Origin: Pseudomonas sp. CC6-YY-74 | GTDB taxonomy: Bacteria > Pseudomonadota > Gammaproteobacteria > Pseudomonadales > Pseudomonadaceae | Length of the DNA: 64,000 nt | Direction: 5' to 3' | Assembly: GCF_002025205.1 (NCBI RefSeq) | Contig: NZ_CP019947.1 | Coordinates: 2,518,001-2,582,000 of the forward strand | Part shown: positions 8,629 to 19,083 of the stretch, piece by piece | Layout of the letters: every line of letters begins with the position of its first letter | Position numbering within the stretch: the stretch's first letter is position 1 | Notes under the pieces: generated by a model | Told to the model about the DNA's origin: nothing | Seen by the model: only the letters and a program-made list of their open reading frames with translations | Database searches by the model: none | Translations under genes and position numbers: made by a program

Positions 8629-9762
8629 ATGAAGTGGCTTACCTACCCTGCGTTCTTGCTGCTGCGCGAACTGGGCATCGTCGGCATTATCCGCACGCTG
8701 CTGGCGATTACTTTGGCCGGCGCCGCCATTGCGCTGTTTGCGCCGACCCTGCCAACAGGCCCGCTGTGGGCAGTCCTGGCCTACCTGGCCATTGCCAGCC
8801 TGTGGTTGCTGCGGCAGGAGATCGGGCAGTTGCAACGCTACTGTGAAGACGCCGCCCAGCATGGCGCCCAGGAGCCCGTCAGCGCTAGCGAGTGGCAGCT
8901 ACTGCAGCCAGTTAGCCGCGGCTTCCAGCAGTGGTTGAACCGCGAGCAACGGCAACAACAGCTGTTGCAGCAGCGCCTGGATGAAATCTCCCACTCCTCT
9001 CACGAGCTTGAGCAAAGCGCGGCACTGGTGACCCGCAATGCCGAAGGGCAAAGCCAATCGGCCACTGTCGCGGCAGCCGCGGTGGAACAATTGAATGTGA
9101 GCATTGTGCAGGTGGCGGCGCTGGCCGATGAGTCGCGTCAGACCAGCGTGATGGCCAGCGAACAGCTGGCCGATGGCATCGAGCAGCTCACCAATTTGGT
9201 GCAGCAGGTGTCCGAGATGGCGCAGCAAGCCATCACCACCAACGAGCTGATCCAGCGACTGAACAGCAACTCGCGCACCATCAATGAAATGTCCGGCACC
9301 ATCCGCGGGATTGCCGCACAAACCAACTTGCTCGCCCTGAATGCCGCCATCGAAGCGGCCCGCGCCGGTGAGAGCGGCCGTGGCTTCGCCGTAGTGGCCG
9401 ATGAAGTGCGCCGCCTGGCCTTGCACAGCCAGGAATCGGCGGCCGAAATCAGCCGCAACATCGAATCGGTGCAACAGCACATCCAGAATGCCACGGTCCA
9501 GGTGTCCGACCTGACTAATCTGGCGCATCGCAGCGCGCACAGCTCCGAAGCGGTGCGCAGCCTGCTCGATCAGGTGCAGCAGCGCACCCTGCAATTGACC
9601 GAGCAGGTCGACCAAGTGGCGGTCAGCACCGAACAGCAGGGCAAGGCTGTTGCGGAAATCGCCGAACTGGCCGACCGCGTCCGTCAAGGCAATGCCGACA
9701 ACCTGCTGGCTGCCGATCAGGCGCGCACCATCGCCCACCATCTGGCTCATCTGACAGGATAA
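8629..9762 (+). CDS. Methyl-accepting chemotaxis-type signalling protein lacking a ligand domain
   Basis: A 377-residue protein with two membrane helices joined by a very short loop in the first 65 residues, then a coiled-coil linker and a full cytoplasmic chemoreceptor signalling domain. The highly conserved hairpin tip reads [20 protein letters not shown] and is followed by [15 protein letters not shown]. No periplasmic sensing domain exists, so input probably comes from a partner. The next gene, 5 bases downstream, encodes a membrane NIT-like sensor and is the obvious candidate. The start has GGAG nine bases upstream. Expression from the sigma54-type promoter at 8469 is inferred. Confidence 0.92.
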   Translation: MKWLTYPAFLLLRELGIVGIIRTLLAITLAGAAIALFAPTLPTGPLWAVLAYLAIASLWLLRQEIGQLQRYCEDAAQHGAQEPVSASEWQLLQPVSRGFQQWLNREQRQQQLLQQRLDEISHSSHELEQSAALVTRNAEGQSQSATVAAAAVEQLNVSIVQVAALADESRQTSVMASEQLADGIEQLTNLVQQVSEMAQQAITTNELIQRLNSNSRTINEMSGTIRGIAAQTNLLALNAAIEAARAGESGRGFAVVADEVRRLALHSQESAAEISRNIESVQQHIQNATVQVSDLTNLAHRSAHSSEAVRSLLDQVQQRTLQLTEQVDQVAVSTEQQGKAVAEIAELADRVRQGNADNLLAADQARTIAHHLAHLTG

Positions 9763-9767
9763 TCAGC

Positions 9768-10622
9768 ATGAATGGATTCCCCGGTCTCCCCTTCCAGCTC
9801 GCTGGCGCCGCCACCCTGGTCATAACGACCCTGCTGTTCTACGGCCTGCACCGACGCCTGCAGCGGCACAGGCGCCAGCATATGCAGTTGAACATTCGTC
9901 AGCTGGCCTTGTTGCGCGCACTGATCTCCGGGTTTCAGCGTCATCGCGGCCTGAGCAATGGCGTGCTCTGTGGCGATGCCAGCCTGAGTCAGGATCTTGC
10001 TGCCGCACGCCAGGGGCTGGACCAGCATATCCGCGCGGCCGAGGAGCTCGACAGCTCGCACCGGGACGCCTGGAATAGCCTTATCGATCACTGGTCACGG
10101 ATGCGCGAAGGGCGCAGTAGCGACCGGGCGAACAATCTGACCCAGCATCACCTGATCATTCGCAACAGCATCTTTCTGATGGAGGATGTGGCCAGCGAAA
10201 TCGATCTGAGCGAGGGCCGTGCCGAGCTGAGTTACCTGCCCTGCATCTGGCGCGAGGTGGTCCAGGCGGCAGAGTGGGCGGGCCAGGCGCGCGCCCTCGG
10301 CACCGGCATCGCGGCGGCCGGCCAGAGCAGTGCCGAGCAGCGCGTGCGGATGCGTTTTCTCTACCAGAAGATCGAGCTGCTGGCCGGCACGGCCTTTGCC
10401 ACCCTGCAGCGCCATGCCACCGAACACCCGCAGGCCAACGGGTTGCGCCTGGAGCATCGCGAACAGGTGGTGGCGGATTTTCTGCGCTGCATAAAACAGG
10501 AACTGCTCGGCCAGGAACAACCCGTAATTGCCGCCAAGACCTACTTCCAACGCGCTAGCCAAGCCATCGACGAACTGCTGGCCCTGGTCGATGCGGCGCT
10601 GGCTCAGCTACAGCCCCGCTAA
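9768..10622 (+). CDS. Membrane-anchored NIT-like (nitrate/nitrite sensing) protein
   Basis: A 284-residue protein with one N-terminal membrane helix (LAGAATLVITTLLFYGL) followed by an all-helical region. ALLRALISGFQRHRGLSNG matches the first NIT motif (QxERGLS-like) and AGQARALGTGIAAAG the second ARALG-type motif. NIT domains are known or proposed to sense nitrate and nitrite. No output domain is fused, which is unusual: the protein sits between a chemoreceptor without a ligand domain and an EAL protein, and may act as the shared sensor. With a single N-terminal helix the orientation could place the domain on either side of the membrane. A paralogue lies at 20128-20844. Confidence 0.7.
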   Translation: MNGFPGLPFQLAGAATLVITTLLFYGLHRRLQRHRRQHMQLNIRQLALLRALISGFQRHRGLSNGVLCGDASLSQDLAAARQGLDQHIRAAEELDSSHRDAWNSLIDHWSRMREGRSSDRANNLTQHHLIIRNSIFLMEDVASEIDLSEGRAELSYLPCIWREVVQAAEWAGQARALGTGIAAAGQSSAEQRVRMRFLYQKIELLAGTAFATLQRHATEHPQANGLRLEHREQVVADFLRCIKQELLGQEQPVIAAKTYFQRASQAIDELLALVDAALAQLQPR

Positions 10623-10632
10623 GGAATTGCAG

Positions 10633-11910
10633 ATGCTCAATACCGTCCAGCCGCTGAACTACGACCAGCCAGCACCCGTACGCCGGCCAGCCCCCGGCCA
10701 GCTGACTGACCCCATGCTTGCCACCGGCTATCGCGGCCTGTCACTGAGCAGCCATTTCCAGCCCATTTTCAGTATCGCGCACGGCCGGGCGGTGGGCTAC
10801 GAAGGGCTAATTCGCGCCCAGCATGCCGATGGCACAGCCGAGCCGCCGGCAACCCTGCTGGCGATGCCGAGCAATGGCCGGGAAAGCCTGGAGCTGGACC
10901 GCACCTGCCGAACCCTGCATGTGCACAATTTTGCGCGCCAGGCCACGGGGCAGGCCTGGCTGTTTCTCAACTTGAACTCGCAGTACCTGGTCAGCGAACA
11001 ACCGGACATTGGTTTTACCCGCAATCTGCTGCAGGCAAGCGGCATTGCCGCGCATCGGCTGGTGATCGAAATCATTGAAAGTGAAGTCAGCGATCATGCC
11101 CAGTTGAAGCGCTTCATCAGCCATTTTCGCCAGCTCGGCTGCCTGATCGCCATCGATGACTTCGGCGCCGGGCATTCCAACTTCGACCGCATCTGGGACC
11201 TGGAACCCGACATCGTCAAGATCGACCGCCGCCTGATTCAGGATGCCGGTACTTCCCGTCGAGTGGAGCGGATTCTCACCGGCATGGTCAGCTTGCTGCA
11301 TGAGGCTGGCAGCCTGGTGGTAGTGGAAGGCGTGGAAAGTGAACACGAAGCCCTGGTGGCGATTGCGGCCAATGCCGACATGATCCAGGGCTTCTATTTC
11401 GCCAAACCACAGGCCCGCATCAACGCCGAGCAAAGCTTTGTGACTACCTTCGACAGCCTGCTGCGCGGCCAGCAGTGGCAAACCGTCAAACGCAGCGCCG
11501 ACTTGCAGCACTATGTGCGCGAAATAGAAGGCCTGTTTCACCAGGCCGTGGCGCATTTTGCCGCCAACCAGCAGTTTGACCACAGCTGCGGCGTACTCTT
11601 CAGCGACCCGCGCACGGTGCGCTGTTATCTGCTCAATGAGGCCGGTTATCAGGTCTCGCGCAATGTCTATGCCCCGCACTACCAGCAGCAGATGAATGCG
11701 CGATTTGCCCCTCTATTGTGTGGCGACAACGCCAACTGGTCGCACAAGCACTACCACTACCGGGCGCTGAAGCAACCGGGAGTCATTCAGGTCAGCCGGC
11801 CCTATCTGTCGGTCGCCGATTCACGCATGTGCATCACGGTCTCGCAGACCGTCAAGGTCGGCGGCACGCTCTATGTCTTCTGCTGTGACCTGGACTGGCA
11901 GGAACAGTGA
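10633..11910 (+). CDS. EAL-domain phosphodiesterase with C-terminal YkuI_C/PAS-like sensor domain
   Basis: A 425-residue soluble protein. The EAL domain spans about residues 30-275: the EAL triplet is EGL (YEGLIRAQH, Glu57), with LNLN, IEIIESEV, AIDDFGAGHSNFDRIW, IVKIDRRLI and VVEGVESE, so the metal and catalytic residues appear to be kept and cyclic-di-GMP hydrolysis is likely. The last 130 residues form a separate domain resembling the YkuI_C (PDC-like) sensor found after EAL domains. The start at MLNTVQPLN has AAGGAA seven bases upstream and lies 10 bases after the NIT gene, so the three genes form one operon. Confidence 0.88.
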   Translation: MLNTVQPLNYDQPAPVRRPAPGQLTDPMLATGYRGLSLSSHFQPIFSIAHGRAVGYEGLIRAQHADGTAEPPATLLAMPSNGRESLELDRTCRTLHVHNFARQATGQAWLFLNLNSQYLVSEQPDIGFTRNLLQASGIAAHRLVIEIIESEVSDHAQLKRFISHFRQLGCLIAIDDFGAGHSNFDRIWDLEPDIVKIDRRLIQDAGTSRRVERILTGMVSLLHEAGSLVVVEGVESEHEALVAIAANADMIQGFYFAKPQARINAEQSFVTTFDSLLRGQQWQTVKRSADLQHYVREIEGLFHQAVAHFAANQQFDHSCGVLFSDPRTVRCYLLNEAGYQVSRNVYAPHYQQQMNARFAPLLCGDNANWSHKHYHYRALKQPGVIQVSRPYLSVADSRMCITVSQTVKVGGTLYVFCCDLDWQEQ

Positions 11911-12027
11911 GGAGATCCGCCCAGAGGGCGAAGCGAGTCGGATGATCTGAGCGTGCTTGATAACCTGAGCGAATCGGTGATTCACCTGACGAGCCCGTAT
12001 TGACCTGCAAGCCCCCTGCTCGCTTCG

Positions 12028-12801
12028 TCAGCTCAGGGCTGAATGCCGTCGCCGCGCTTCGGCGGGAACATAGAACAGCAGGCGATCGGTTTCTTTCTTG
12101 ACCACGGCGTAACACTCGCAACTCAGCTGCTCGAGTTTGCATCGATCCAGCACCCTGATATGCCCGCGGCTGTATTCGATCACGCCAAGCTTCTGCAACT
12201 TGCCGGCGGCCTCGGTAACCCCTTCGCGGCGCACACCAAGCATGTTGGCGATCAGTTCCTGGGTCATGGTCAACTGGTCGCCGGGTAGGCGATCCAGCGA
12301 CAACAGCAGCCAGCGGCACAGTTGCTGGTCAATCGAATGGTGTCGGTTGCACACGGCCGTCTGCGCCATTTGCGTCAGCAGCGCCTGGGTATAGCGCAAC
12401 ATGAGGTGCAACATCTCGCCATGGCGGTTGACCTCATCCTTGAACTGCCTGCCTGGCAAGCGGAAGGCATAGCCGGCGCTCTGCACGATCGCCCTGCTCG
12501 GGGTGCTTTCGCCGCCCATGAACACGGCGATGCCGATCAGGCCTTCATTGCCCACCACAGAAATCTCCGCCGACGCGCCGTCTTCCATCACATAGAGCAA
12601 CGAGACGATGGCGTCGATCGGAAAATAGACGTGGCGCAAGGCGTCCCCGGATTCATACACGACCTTGCCGAGCGGCAAGGGGATCAACTCGAGGTTCACC
12701 AGCAGGCGCTGCTGCACATCGGCCGGCAAGGCCGCCAGAAGGTGGTTCTGTTGCGGCGTGGGCATCGTGGACATAGCTGCCACCGTTCGATTGAAGACCA
12801 T
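12028..12801 (-). CDS. Crp/Fnr-family transcription regulator
   Basis: A regulator of about 257 residues with an N-terminal cyclic-nucleotide-binding-like beta barrel (LGKVVYESGDALRHVYFP, ISVVGNEGLIGIAVFMGG) and a C-terminal winged helix (LTMTQELIANMLGVRREGVT) resembling HTH_Crp. The cysteines needed for an Fnr iron-sulfur cluster are not arranged at the N-terminus, and the cAMP-binding arginine motif is not obvious, so the ligand is unknown. The start is ambiguous: 12801 has AAGGG eight bases upstream, while relatives usually start near MSTMPTPQQ (12774). It is convergent with the EAL gene. Confidence 0.88.
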   Translation of the reverse strand: MVFNRTVAAMSTMPTPQQNHLLAALPADVQQRLLVNLELIPLPLGKVVYESGDALRHVYFPIDAIVSLLYVMEDGASAEISVVGNEGLIGIAVFMGGESTPSRAIVQSAGYAFRLPGRQFKDEVNRHGEMLHLMLRYTQALLTQMAQTAVCNRHHSIDQQLCRWLLLSLDRLPGDQLTMTQELIANMLGVRREGVTEAAGKLQKLGVIEYSRGHIRVLDRCKLEQLSCECYAVVKKETDRLLFYVPAEARRRHSALS

Positions 12802-13042
12802 GGGAAATACCCTTCCCCACCACACAGGATAGCCCCAGGTCGTCCTGCCTGCGTACGTTTACGCACAGAAAGGAGCACTGGGGGCACTGGCGAATGCCCG
12901 CGTCCAGGCGCCGAGGTTCGGCTGCCCGCAGGAAAAACCTGATGAATGGCAGGCGACCACGATTTATCCGCGCCGTACTGCCGCGAAGAGCGTGACCGCC
13001 CATCCCTGTACTGTCAGCCGACGGTGAATGGCCCCACTCGGT

Positions 13043-14383
<1,341 letters not shown>

Positions 14384-14617
14384 GGGACTGCCCTCGATTG
14401 ACCGTGCTCATACGGTCACTCACTGAAATTTGGCAGCACTCTAGCAGCAGCAAACGCACCGCAATAGAGCGAAATGTCGCCTTTATGAACCTATATGGTA
14501 CGAAGACATAAATTATGCGTTGAGCCATAAGCACGACTCAGGACAAATCATCGTTTGGCTGGGGTGTTGATCCTGCTCGGCGCCGGAGCAGGGTCAGCTT
14601 TGCAGAACCGATGCCCG

Positions 14618-15037
14618 CTAGCGCTCGATCACCTGGCCGCGCATGGGTGCCAGGCGCGCCAACAGGCGGTTCTGCGCCGGCGTGGCGATGCCTTCGGCGT
14701 CCATCGCGTCTTGCAGGTTTTCCACCAGCGCATTGAAATCGCTGCGAGTGAGATTCTGCCCCTTGTGGCTGTCTTGCATGCTGTCACCAGTGTAGGTGCA
14801 GGGGCCGCCGGCCTCGACGCAAAGCTGTTCGACCAGCTTGTCGCGCAGACGCACGATGTCGATATTCTCGAAGTGGCGGACGATGCGCTGGTCCCTGGCG
14901 ATATTGAGCAGCATGCCTTCGACGATACGGGTGATGCCCGGCTGTTCGCCCAAGGCGCGGTACAGGCTGTCATCGGTTAGCGCGCGCTGGGCGCAGGCGG
15001 CCAGGCTCAACACCAGGACCAGCAGCACAATGCGCAT
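14618..15037 (-). CDS. Group I truncated hemoglobin predicted as a lipoprotein
   Basis: A 139-residue protein with a lipoprotein signal (lipobox LAAC, Cys15) followed by a truncated globin. GGPCTYTGDSMQDSHKG contains the proximal histidine (His91), aligning with the VHQG histidine of mycobacterial trHbN, and SLYRALGEQPGI is the N-terminal globin helix. Such globins bind O2 or NO; a membrane-anchored periplasmic location is unusual and suggests sensing or detoxifying gas outside the cytoplasm. It is the last gene of a four-gene operon, starting 2 bases after the DUF3034 gene. Confidence 0.88.
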   Translation of the reverse strand: MRIVLLVLVLSLAACAQRALTDDSLYRALGEQPGITRIVEGMLLNIARDQRIVRHFENIDIVRLRDKLVEQLCVEAGGPCTYTGDSMQDSHKGQNLTRSDFNALVENLQDAMDAEGIATPAQNRLLARLAPMRGQVIER

Positions 15038-15039
15038 TG

Positions 15040-15900
15040 CTAGAAGCTCCCCTGCACGGACAGGTAAGTAGCGTTCTGGTTATCCAGACTGGCGATCTCG
15101 CCGAGGCGCGCGTAGGCCAGCACCACCGCCAGGTGTTTGTTGGGAAAGTAGCCGAGGAACAGGTCGGCCCAATCACTTTCACCCGCGAAGCTGAGGTTGT
15201 CCGGTTTCTCGCGGTATTCGATACCGAGCGCCCAATGGCGGTCGAACAGTACGGCGACCGAGCCCTCCTTGAGCAGCGAGTGCCGGTCGCGGCGGTCGCC
15301 GCCGAAGCCGAGCAGACCCAGTTCGTTGGCCCGGCTGTAGCGCAGGCCGCCGTTGAGCAGCAGGTTGTAGCCGAAGGCGCCGCCGAGAATCAGCCGACTG
15401 GCGCTGAGGTAGCCTTCGGTGTCTGCGCTGCGCTGGGCGCCGACCAGGCTGGGGATGAGAAAATCCTTCTGCCGCTTGTGCTGGACACCAAGCGATAGCT
15501 GGGGCAATTGCCCGTAGATCAGGTCGCCGAACAGCCGCAACTTCACCCCGAAGATGTCCTGACTCAGGCTGTTCTGCGGCAGATTGAGACCACGCGCCAG
15601 GTTGCCCAGGTCGAAGCGCTGGCGCGCATAGGATAATTCCATACGGTTGTCGAACGACGCCGCCACACCCGTCACATCCAGGCGGTAGTCAGGCGTTTCC
15701 ACTCGGGTGGCGAACACATCGGCGCCCCACTCACCCCGTTCGCCATAACCGGACAACAGCGCCCACGGGGTGATGCCGCCACCCGCCGCCCCTTCCAGGC
15801 TGCTCGCCCCGCCGGTGGCCAGCAGGCGGCCCTGGTCGGCAACCGCCAGGCTTGAACACAGACTGAATAACCCCACGCCAAGCCATTGTGAGTACGGCAT
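15040..15900 (-). CDS. DUF3034 outer-membrane-like protein
   Basis: A 286-residue exported protein with a signal peptide ending near SLAVADQ. It starts with the family-typical Gly-rich segment GRLLATGGASSLEGAAGGG and continues with alternating aromatic/polar strands ending ATYLSVQGSF, as expected for a beta-barrel with a terminal Phe. DUF3034 has no established function. It lies 4 bases after the EAL gene and 2 bases before the globin gene, so all are co-transcribed; an outer-membrane role for the globin/cupredoxin system is inferred only from that. Confidence 0.85.
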   Translation of the reverse strand: MPYSQWLGVGLFSLCSSLAVADQGRLLATGGASSLEGAAGGGITPWALLSGYGERGEWGADVFATRVETPDYRLDVTGVAASFDNRMELSYARQRFDLGNLARGLNLPQNSLSQDIFGVKLRLFGDLIYGQLPQLSLGVQHKRQKDFLIPSLVGAQRSADTEGYLSASRLILGGAFGYNLLLNGGLRYSRANELGLLGFGGDRRDRHSLLKEGSVAVLFDRHWALGIEYREKPDNLSFAGESDWADLFLGYFPNKHLAVVLAYARLGEIASLDNQNATYLSVQGSF

Positions 15901-15904
15901 AGCC

Positions 15905-18247
15905 TCAAGACACCTTCAACGCGGCAGTCGGCAACGGCAGAGCGACCCAGGCCTCGAAGGCCTCGGCCGGCAGCGGCCGGCTGATCAGGTAGCCCTGGGC
16001 GCAGTCACATTTCCAGCGTTCGAGCAAACGCAGGCTGCAGGCCAACTCGACCCCCTCGGCAACCACCTTGAGGCCCAGGCTGTGGCTCATTTCGATGGTC
16101 GAGCGGACAATCACGGCGTCTTCGCTGGCCTCATCCAGGTCAAGGATAAAGGACTGGTCGATTTTCAACTCCTGCACCGGCATGCGTTTGAGCTGGGCCA
16201 GCGAGGAATAGCCCGTGCCGAAATCGTCCACCGATAGGCTGATGCCGAGGTCGCGCAAACCGTGCAGCACTTGCAGCGCCAGCGTGGGGTTGAGCATCAC
16301 CCCGCTTTCGGTAATCTCGAAAATCAGTTGCTCGGCCGGCACCTGGTAGCGCCGCAACAACTGGCCGACGCGCACAGGCAGCTTGGGGTCGACCAGGTCC
16401 TCGGTGGAGATATTCAGTGACAGCTGCACGCGCAGGCCGCGGCCATTCCACGCCTGCAACTGCCGCAGAGCCTCTTCAATCACCCAGGCGGTAAGGCTCT
16501 GGATACTGCCGGTACGCTCGGCCAGGGGGATGAATTCGCCTGGCGAAATCATCCCCAGCTGCGGGTGCTGCCAGCGCAGCAGGGCTTCGGCCTGGCGCAC
16601 TTTGCCGGTAGCGATATCCAGCTTGGGTTGGTAATGCAGCAGCAGTTCGGCGTTGTCGGGGGCCAGGCGCAGGTCGCGGATCAGGCGAATCTGCCGCTGG
16701 TGTACGGCGTCGCGGCCGCGTTCGTACATCAGCAGGCGACCAGGCAGCTGCGCGGCGTCCTGCATGGCGATACTGGCGCGGCGCAACAGGTCATCCGCGG
16801 TTTCGCCATCGGCCGGGTAGGCGGCGATGCCGACACAGCAATCCAGGACGACCTCCTGATTGCCGATGCGCAAGGGCTGGCTGAGTAATTGCTGCAAGCG
16901 GTCGCCGACCACAATGGCACTGTCGCCGTCGCTGTTTTCCAGCAACAGCAGTAACTCGCTGGTCATCAACTGAGCCAGGCTGTCGCCGGGGCGCAGGCTG
17001 TCTTGCAGACGCTGACTGAGTTGCTGCAAGGCCAGATCGCTGGCGCCCGGCCCACAGCTGTCGTTGACCGCACGCAAGTTGCCTACGCCCACATACAGCA
17101 GCGCCGTTGGCCGTCCGGCGGCAATCGCACTGCCGAGCCGCTCCTGCGCCAGGGTGCGGTTGGGCAGACCGGTCAGCGCATCATGCAGGGCGTTATGTGC
17201 CAGTTGTCGCTCACGCTCGGCAAGGCCCAGCTGCATGGTGTGAAACGCCTTGGCCAAGCTGCCCAGCTCATCGTTGCGGTGCAGTTCGAGGGGCATCTGG
17301 TAATCACCCTGGCCCACCCGCTCGGCCACAGCCGCCAGGCGCTGTACCGGCTTTGATATATTGCGCGCCAGCAACAAGGCACCACCCAACGCGGCCAGCA
17401 GTGCGGCCATGGCGATCAACAGAATATTGCGATCGAGTGGGGCAAAGGCCTGCTGCGCCTGGGTCATGGATTTATGCAACAAGGCCTGGACCTCAAAGCC
17501 ATCGCCACTGGCGAGCACCAGGCGTTGATCGAGGTAGCGCTCTTCGCCGATCATCATCGGATCGTTAGCAGCGGCTGGCTCAATCGCCATGTCGTTCCTC
17601 AGCAACGCCTGCGTCGAGGCTGGCAAGGTACTGACCCAGATCGCCGGCAGACCCTCCTGACTGGCAATCAGGGTCAGCTCGAGCAGGGTCAGTTCGCGCA
17701 GCTCGCGAGCGAATGCCTGGTCCACCTCGAAGCCCATCATCACTCGCGCGATCGGTAGAGGGGCATTGACCGTGGCTTGCACCAACAGGTAGATGCTGTC
17801 GCCGATCGGCATCAGGAAAATCTGCACACCTGCGCGCTGCTGCGCCATCACCTGGGCACTCAGACGTGCGGCGGTCTGCCCGCTGATGCGCCGGTCGGTG
17901 CTTACTTCAAGAGTGCCATCGAGGCCGAGCATCATCACCGCGCTGGCATTGATCCGTGCGCCATGGTTGGCCAGCGCCGAGCGAATGGTTTCGCTATCGC
18001 CGCTGGTCACCGCCGCCTTGAAGCCAAAGTCGGCGGCCAGCACCTGCACCGCGTCGCGCAATTGCCGACCGCGCACATCCAGCAGTTGTTCGAAGACCCG
18101 CGTACCGACATCCAACTGCTCGCGGGCCTGGCTGCGCACGGCCACATTGGTGGCGGCCTGCACGGCGAAATACAGCGCGCCGACCACCACCAGCATCAGC
18201 AGGATCAACACACTGGCGATGCGCGCCTGAAAACTACGGGGCAGCAT
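15905..18247 (-). CDS. Membrane sensor with HAMP, degenerate GGDEF and intact EAL domain
   Basis: A 780-residue predicted cyclic-di-GMP phosphodiesterase. Two membrane helices (VLILLMLVVVGALYFAV and LLIAMAALLAALGGALLL) flank a double-Cache-like periplasmic domain; a HAMP linker (ISKPVQRLAAVAERVGQGDY) follows. The GGDEF signature is replaced by MTSELLLLLE (about residue 430), so diguanylate cyclase activity is not expected, while the EAL motif (QAEALLRWQHP, Glu554), FEITES, VDDFGTGYSSL and LKIDQSF are intact. The start MLPRSFQ overlaps the end of the cupredoxin gene by 14 bases; MPSRKRS at 18271 is an alternative. Confidence 0.92.
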   Translation of the reverse strand: MLPRSFQARIASVLILLMLVVVGALYFAVQAATNVAVRSQAREQLDVGTRVFEQLLDVRGRQLRDAVQVLAADFGFKAAVTSGDSETIRSALANHGARINASAVMMLGLDGTLEVSTDRRISGQTAARLSAQVMAQQRAGVQIFLMPIGDSIYLLVQATVNAPLPIARVMMGFEVDQAFARELRELTLLELTLIASQEGLPAIWVSTLPASTQALLRNDMAIEPAAANDPMMIGEERYLDQRLVLASGDGFEVQALLHKSMTQAQQAFAPLDRNILLIAMAALLAALGGALLLARNISKPVQRLAAVAERVGQGDYQMPLELHRNDELGSLAKAFHTMQLGLAERERQLAHNALHDALTGLPNRTLAQERLGSAIAAGRPTALLYVGVGNLRAVNDSCGPGASDLALQQLSQRLQDSLRPGDSLAQLMTSELLLLLENSDGDSAIVVGDRLQQLLSQPLRIGNQEVVLDCCVGIAAYPADGETADDLLRRASIAMQDAAQLPGRLLMYERGRDAVHQRQIRLIRDLRLAPDNAELLLHYQPKLDIATGKVRQAEALLRWQHPQLGMISPGEFIPLAERTGSIQSLTAWVIEEALRQLQAWNGRGLRVQLSLNISTEDLVDPKLPVRVGQLLRRYQVPAEQLIFEITESGVMLNPTLALQVLHGLRDLGISLSVDDFGTGYSSLAQLKRMPVQELKIDQSFILDLDEASEDAVIVRSTIEMSHSLGLKVVAEGVELACSLRLLERWKCDCAQGYLISRPLPAEAFEAWVALPLPTAALKVS

Positions 18248-18926
18248 CACGCTGCGCTTTCTTGAAGGCATCGCCAAAGGCACTCGCTGGCGCCTGCGGC
18301 GAAGCGACAACGGCGGACGCCTGCATGGCCAGGGTAAAGCGCTGCAGGGTTTGCTGTGCGCCGAGCACCAGCGTGCCTGCAGCTTGCGGCAGCCTGTCGG
18401 GGGCCTGCGGGTGCCACAGGCTGACGGCGTAATTGCCAACCGGCAAGCCATCGAGCTGCACCCTGCCCTGGGCATCGCTCACGGCGAACCAGGGGTCGTC
18501 GGTGACATAGACATAGCCGACCATCCAGTCATGGATATTGCAGCCGAGCACCACCGCACCGGACTTGTCGAACAGCACCGGTTCGCTGGGTGTGCCCTGG
18601 TACAGGCGCAGCTCGAACTTCTTGGCCGGCGAGAAGGAATAGACGTGGTGGCGAATATTGTCGCTGTTGGGGAAGGCCACCTCGGTACCGCTGCGCACCA
18701 CCAGCACGTTTGGCACGAACTGCTTGGCCTGCTGGTCCATCAGCGCCGGCACCGGCTCGGCCTCCGCGCCCAAGGGCCCGCGCAAGGTCAACACCGCACC
18801 CGCCAACGGCTGGCCCTGGGCATCGACCAGCTCGGCATTCAGGCTGGCGGCCCAGAGCACTGGGCTTATAGAGCAGAGCAGGCCAAGCAAGGCAACGCGT
18901 GATAGCTCGAAGAAAAATCTGCTCAT
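18234..18926 (-). CDS. Periplasmic cupredoxin-like (methylamine utilization-type) protein
   Basis: A 230-residue exported protein with a signal peptide ending near VLWAA. The core is a cupredoxin: TEVAFPNSDNIRHHVYSF supplies a histidine (His93 or His94) and VVLGCNIHDWMVGYVYV supplies Cys129, His132 and Met135, the classic type 1 copper ligand set. A carboxypeptidase-regulatory-like beta domain (AQGRVQLDGLPVGNYAVSLW) follows. Such proteins are commonly annotated as methylamine utilization proteins, though no methylamine genes are here. It is the first gene of the operon leading to the EAL protein, DUF3034 and the globin, so it may feed a copper or redox signal to the EAL sensor. Confidence 0.85.
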   Translation of the reverse strand: MSRFFFELSRVALLGLLCSISPVLWAASLNAELVDAQGQPLAGAVLTLRGPLGAEAEPVPALMDQQAKQFVPNVLVVRSGTEVAFPNSDNIRHHVYSFSPAKKFELRLYQGTPSEPVLFDKSGAVVLGCNIHDWMVGYVYVTDDPWFAVSDAQGRVQLDGLPVGNYAVSLWHPQAPDRLPQAAGTLVLGAQQTLQRFTLAMQASAVVASPQAPASAFGDAFKKAQRDAAP

Positions 18927-19083
18927 TCAGCTCGCTCATGTTCGGTGCAATCCGCACCTCGATAGGAATACTCGCCGCCCTGGCAACTCCATAGTTTGAA
19001 TGTTGACAAGACTAGCCGGGCGCGCGCAGAAGATCACGCGTTAGCGTTGGATAAACCCTGGGGAGCGCTATCGAACTAAGCGA

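Noticed and set aside
11921-12027. GGCGAAGCGAG / CTCGCTTCGTC inverted segments after the EAL gene as a terminator
   Set aside because: Arms are about 75 bases apart with a mismatch and no T-tract; weak support.
12849-12875. TGCGTACGTTTACGCA palindrome upstream of the Crp/Fnr gene as an operator
   Set aside because: Only five bases pair on each side; too short to support a binding site without comparison.
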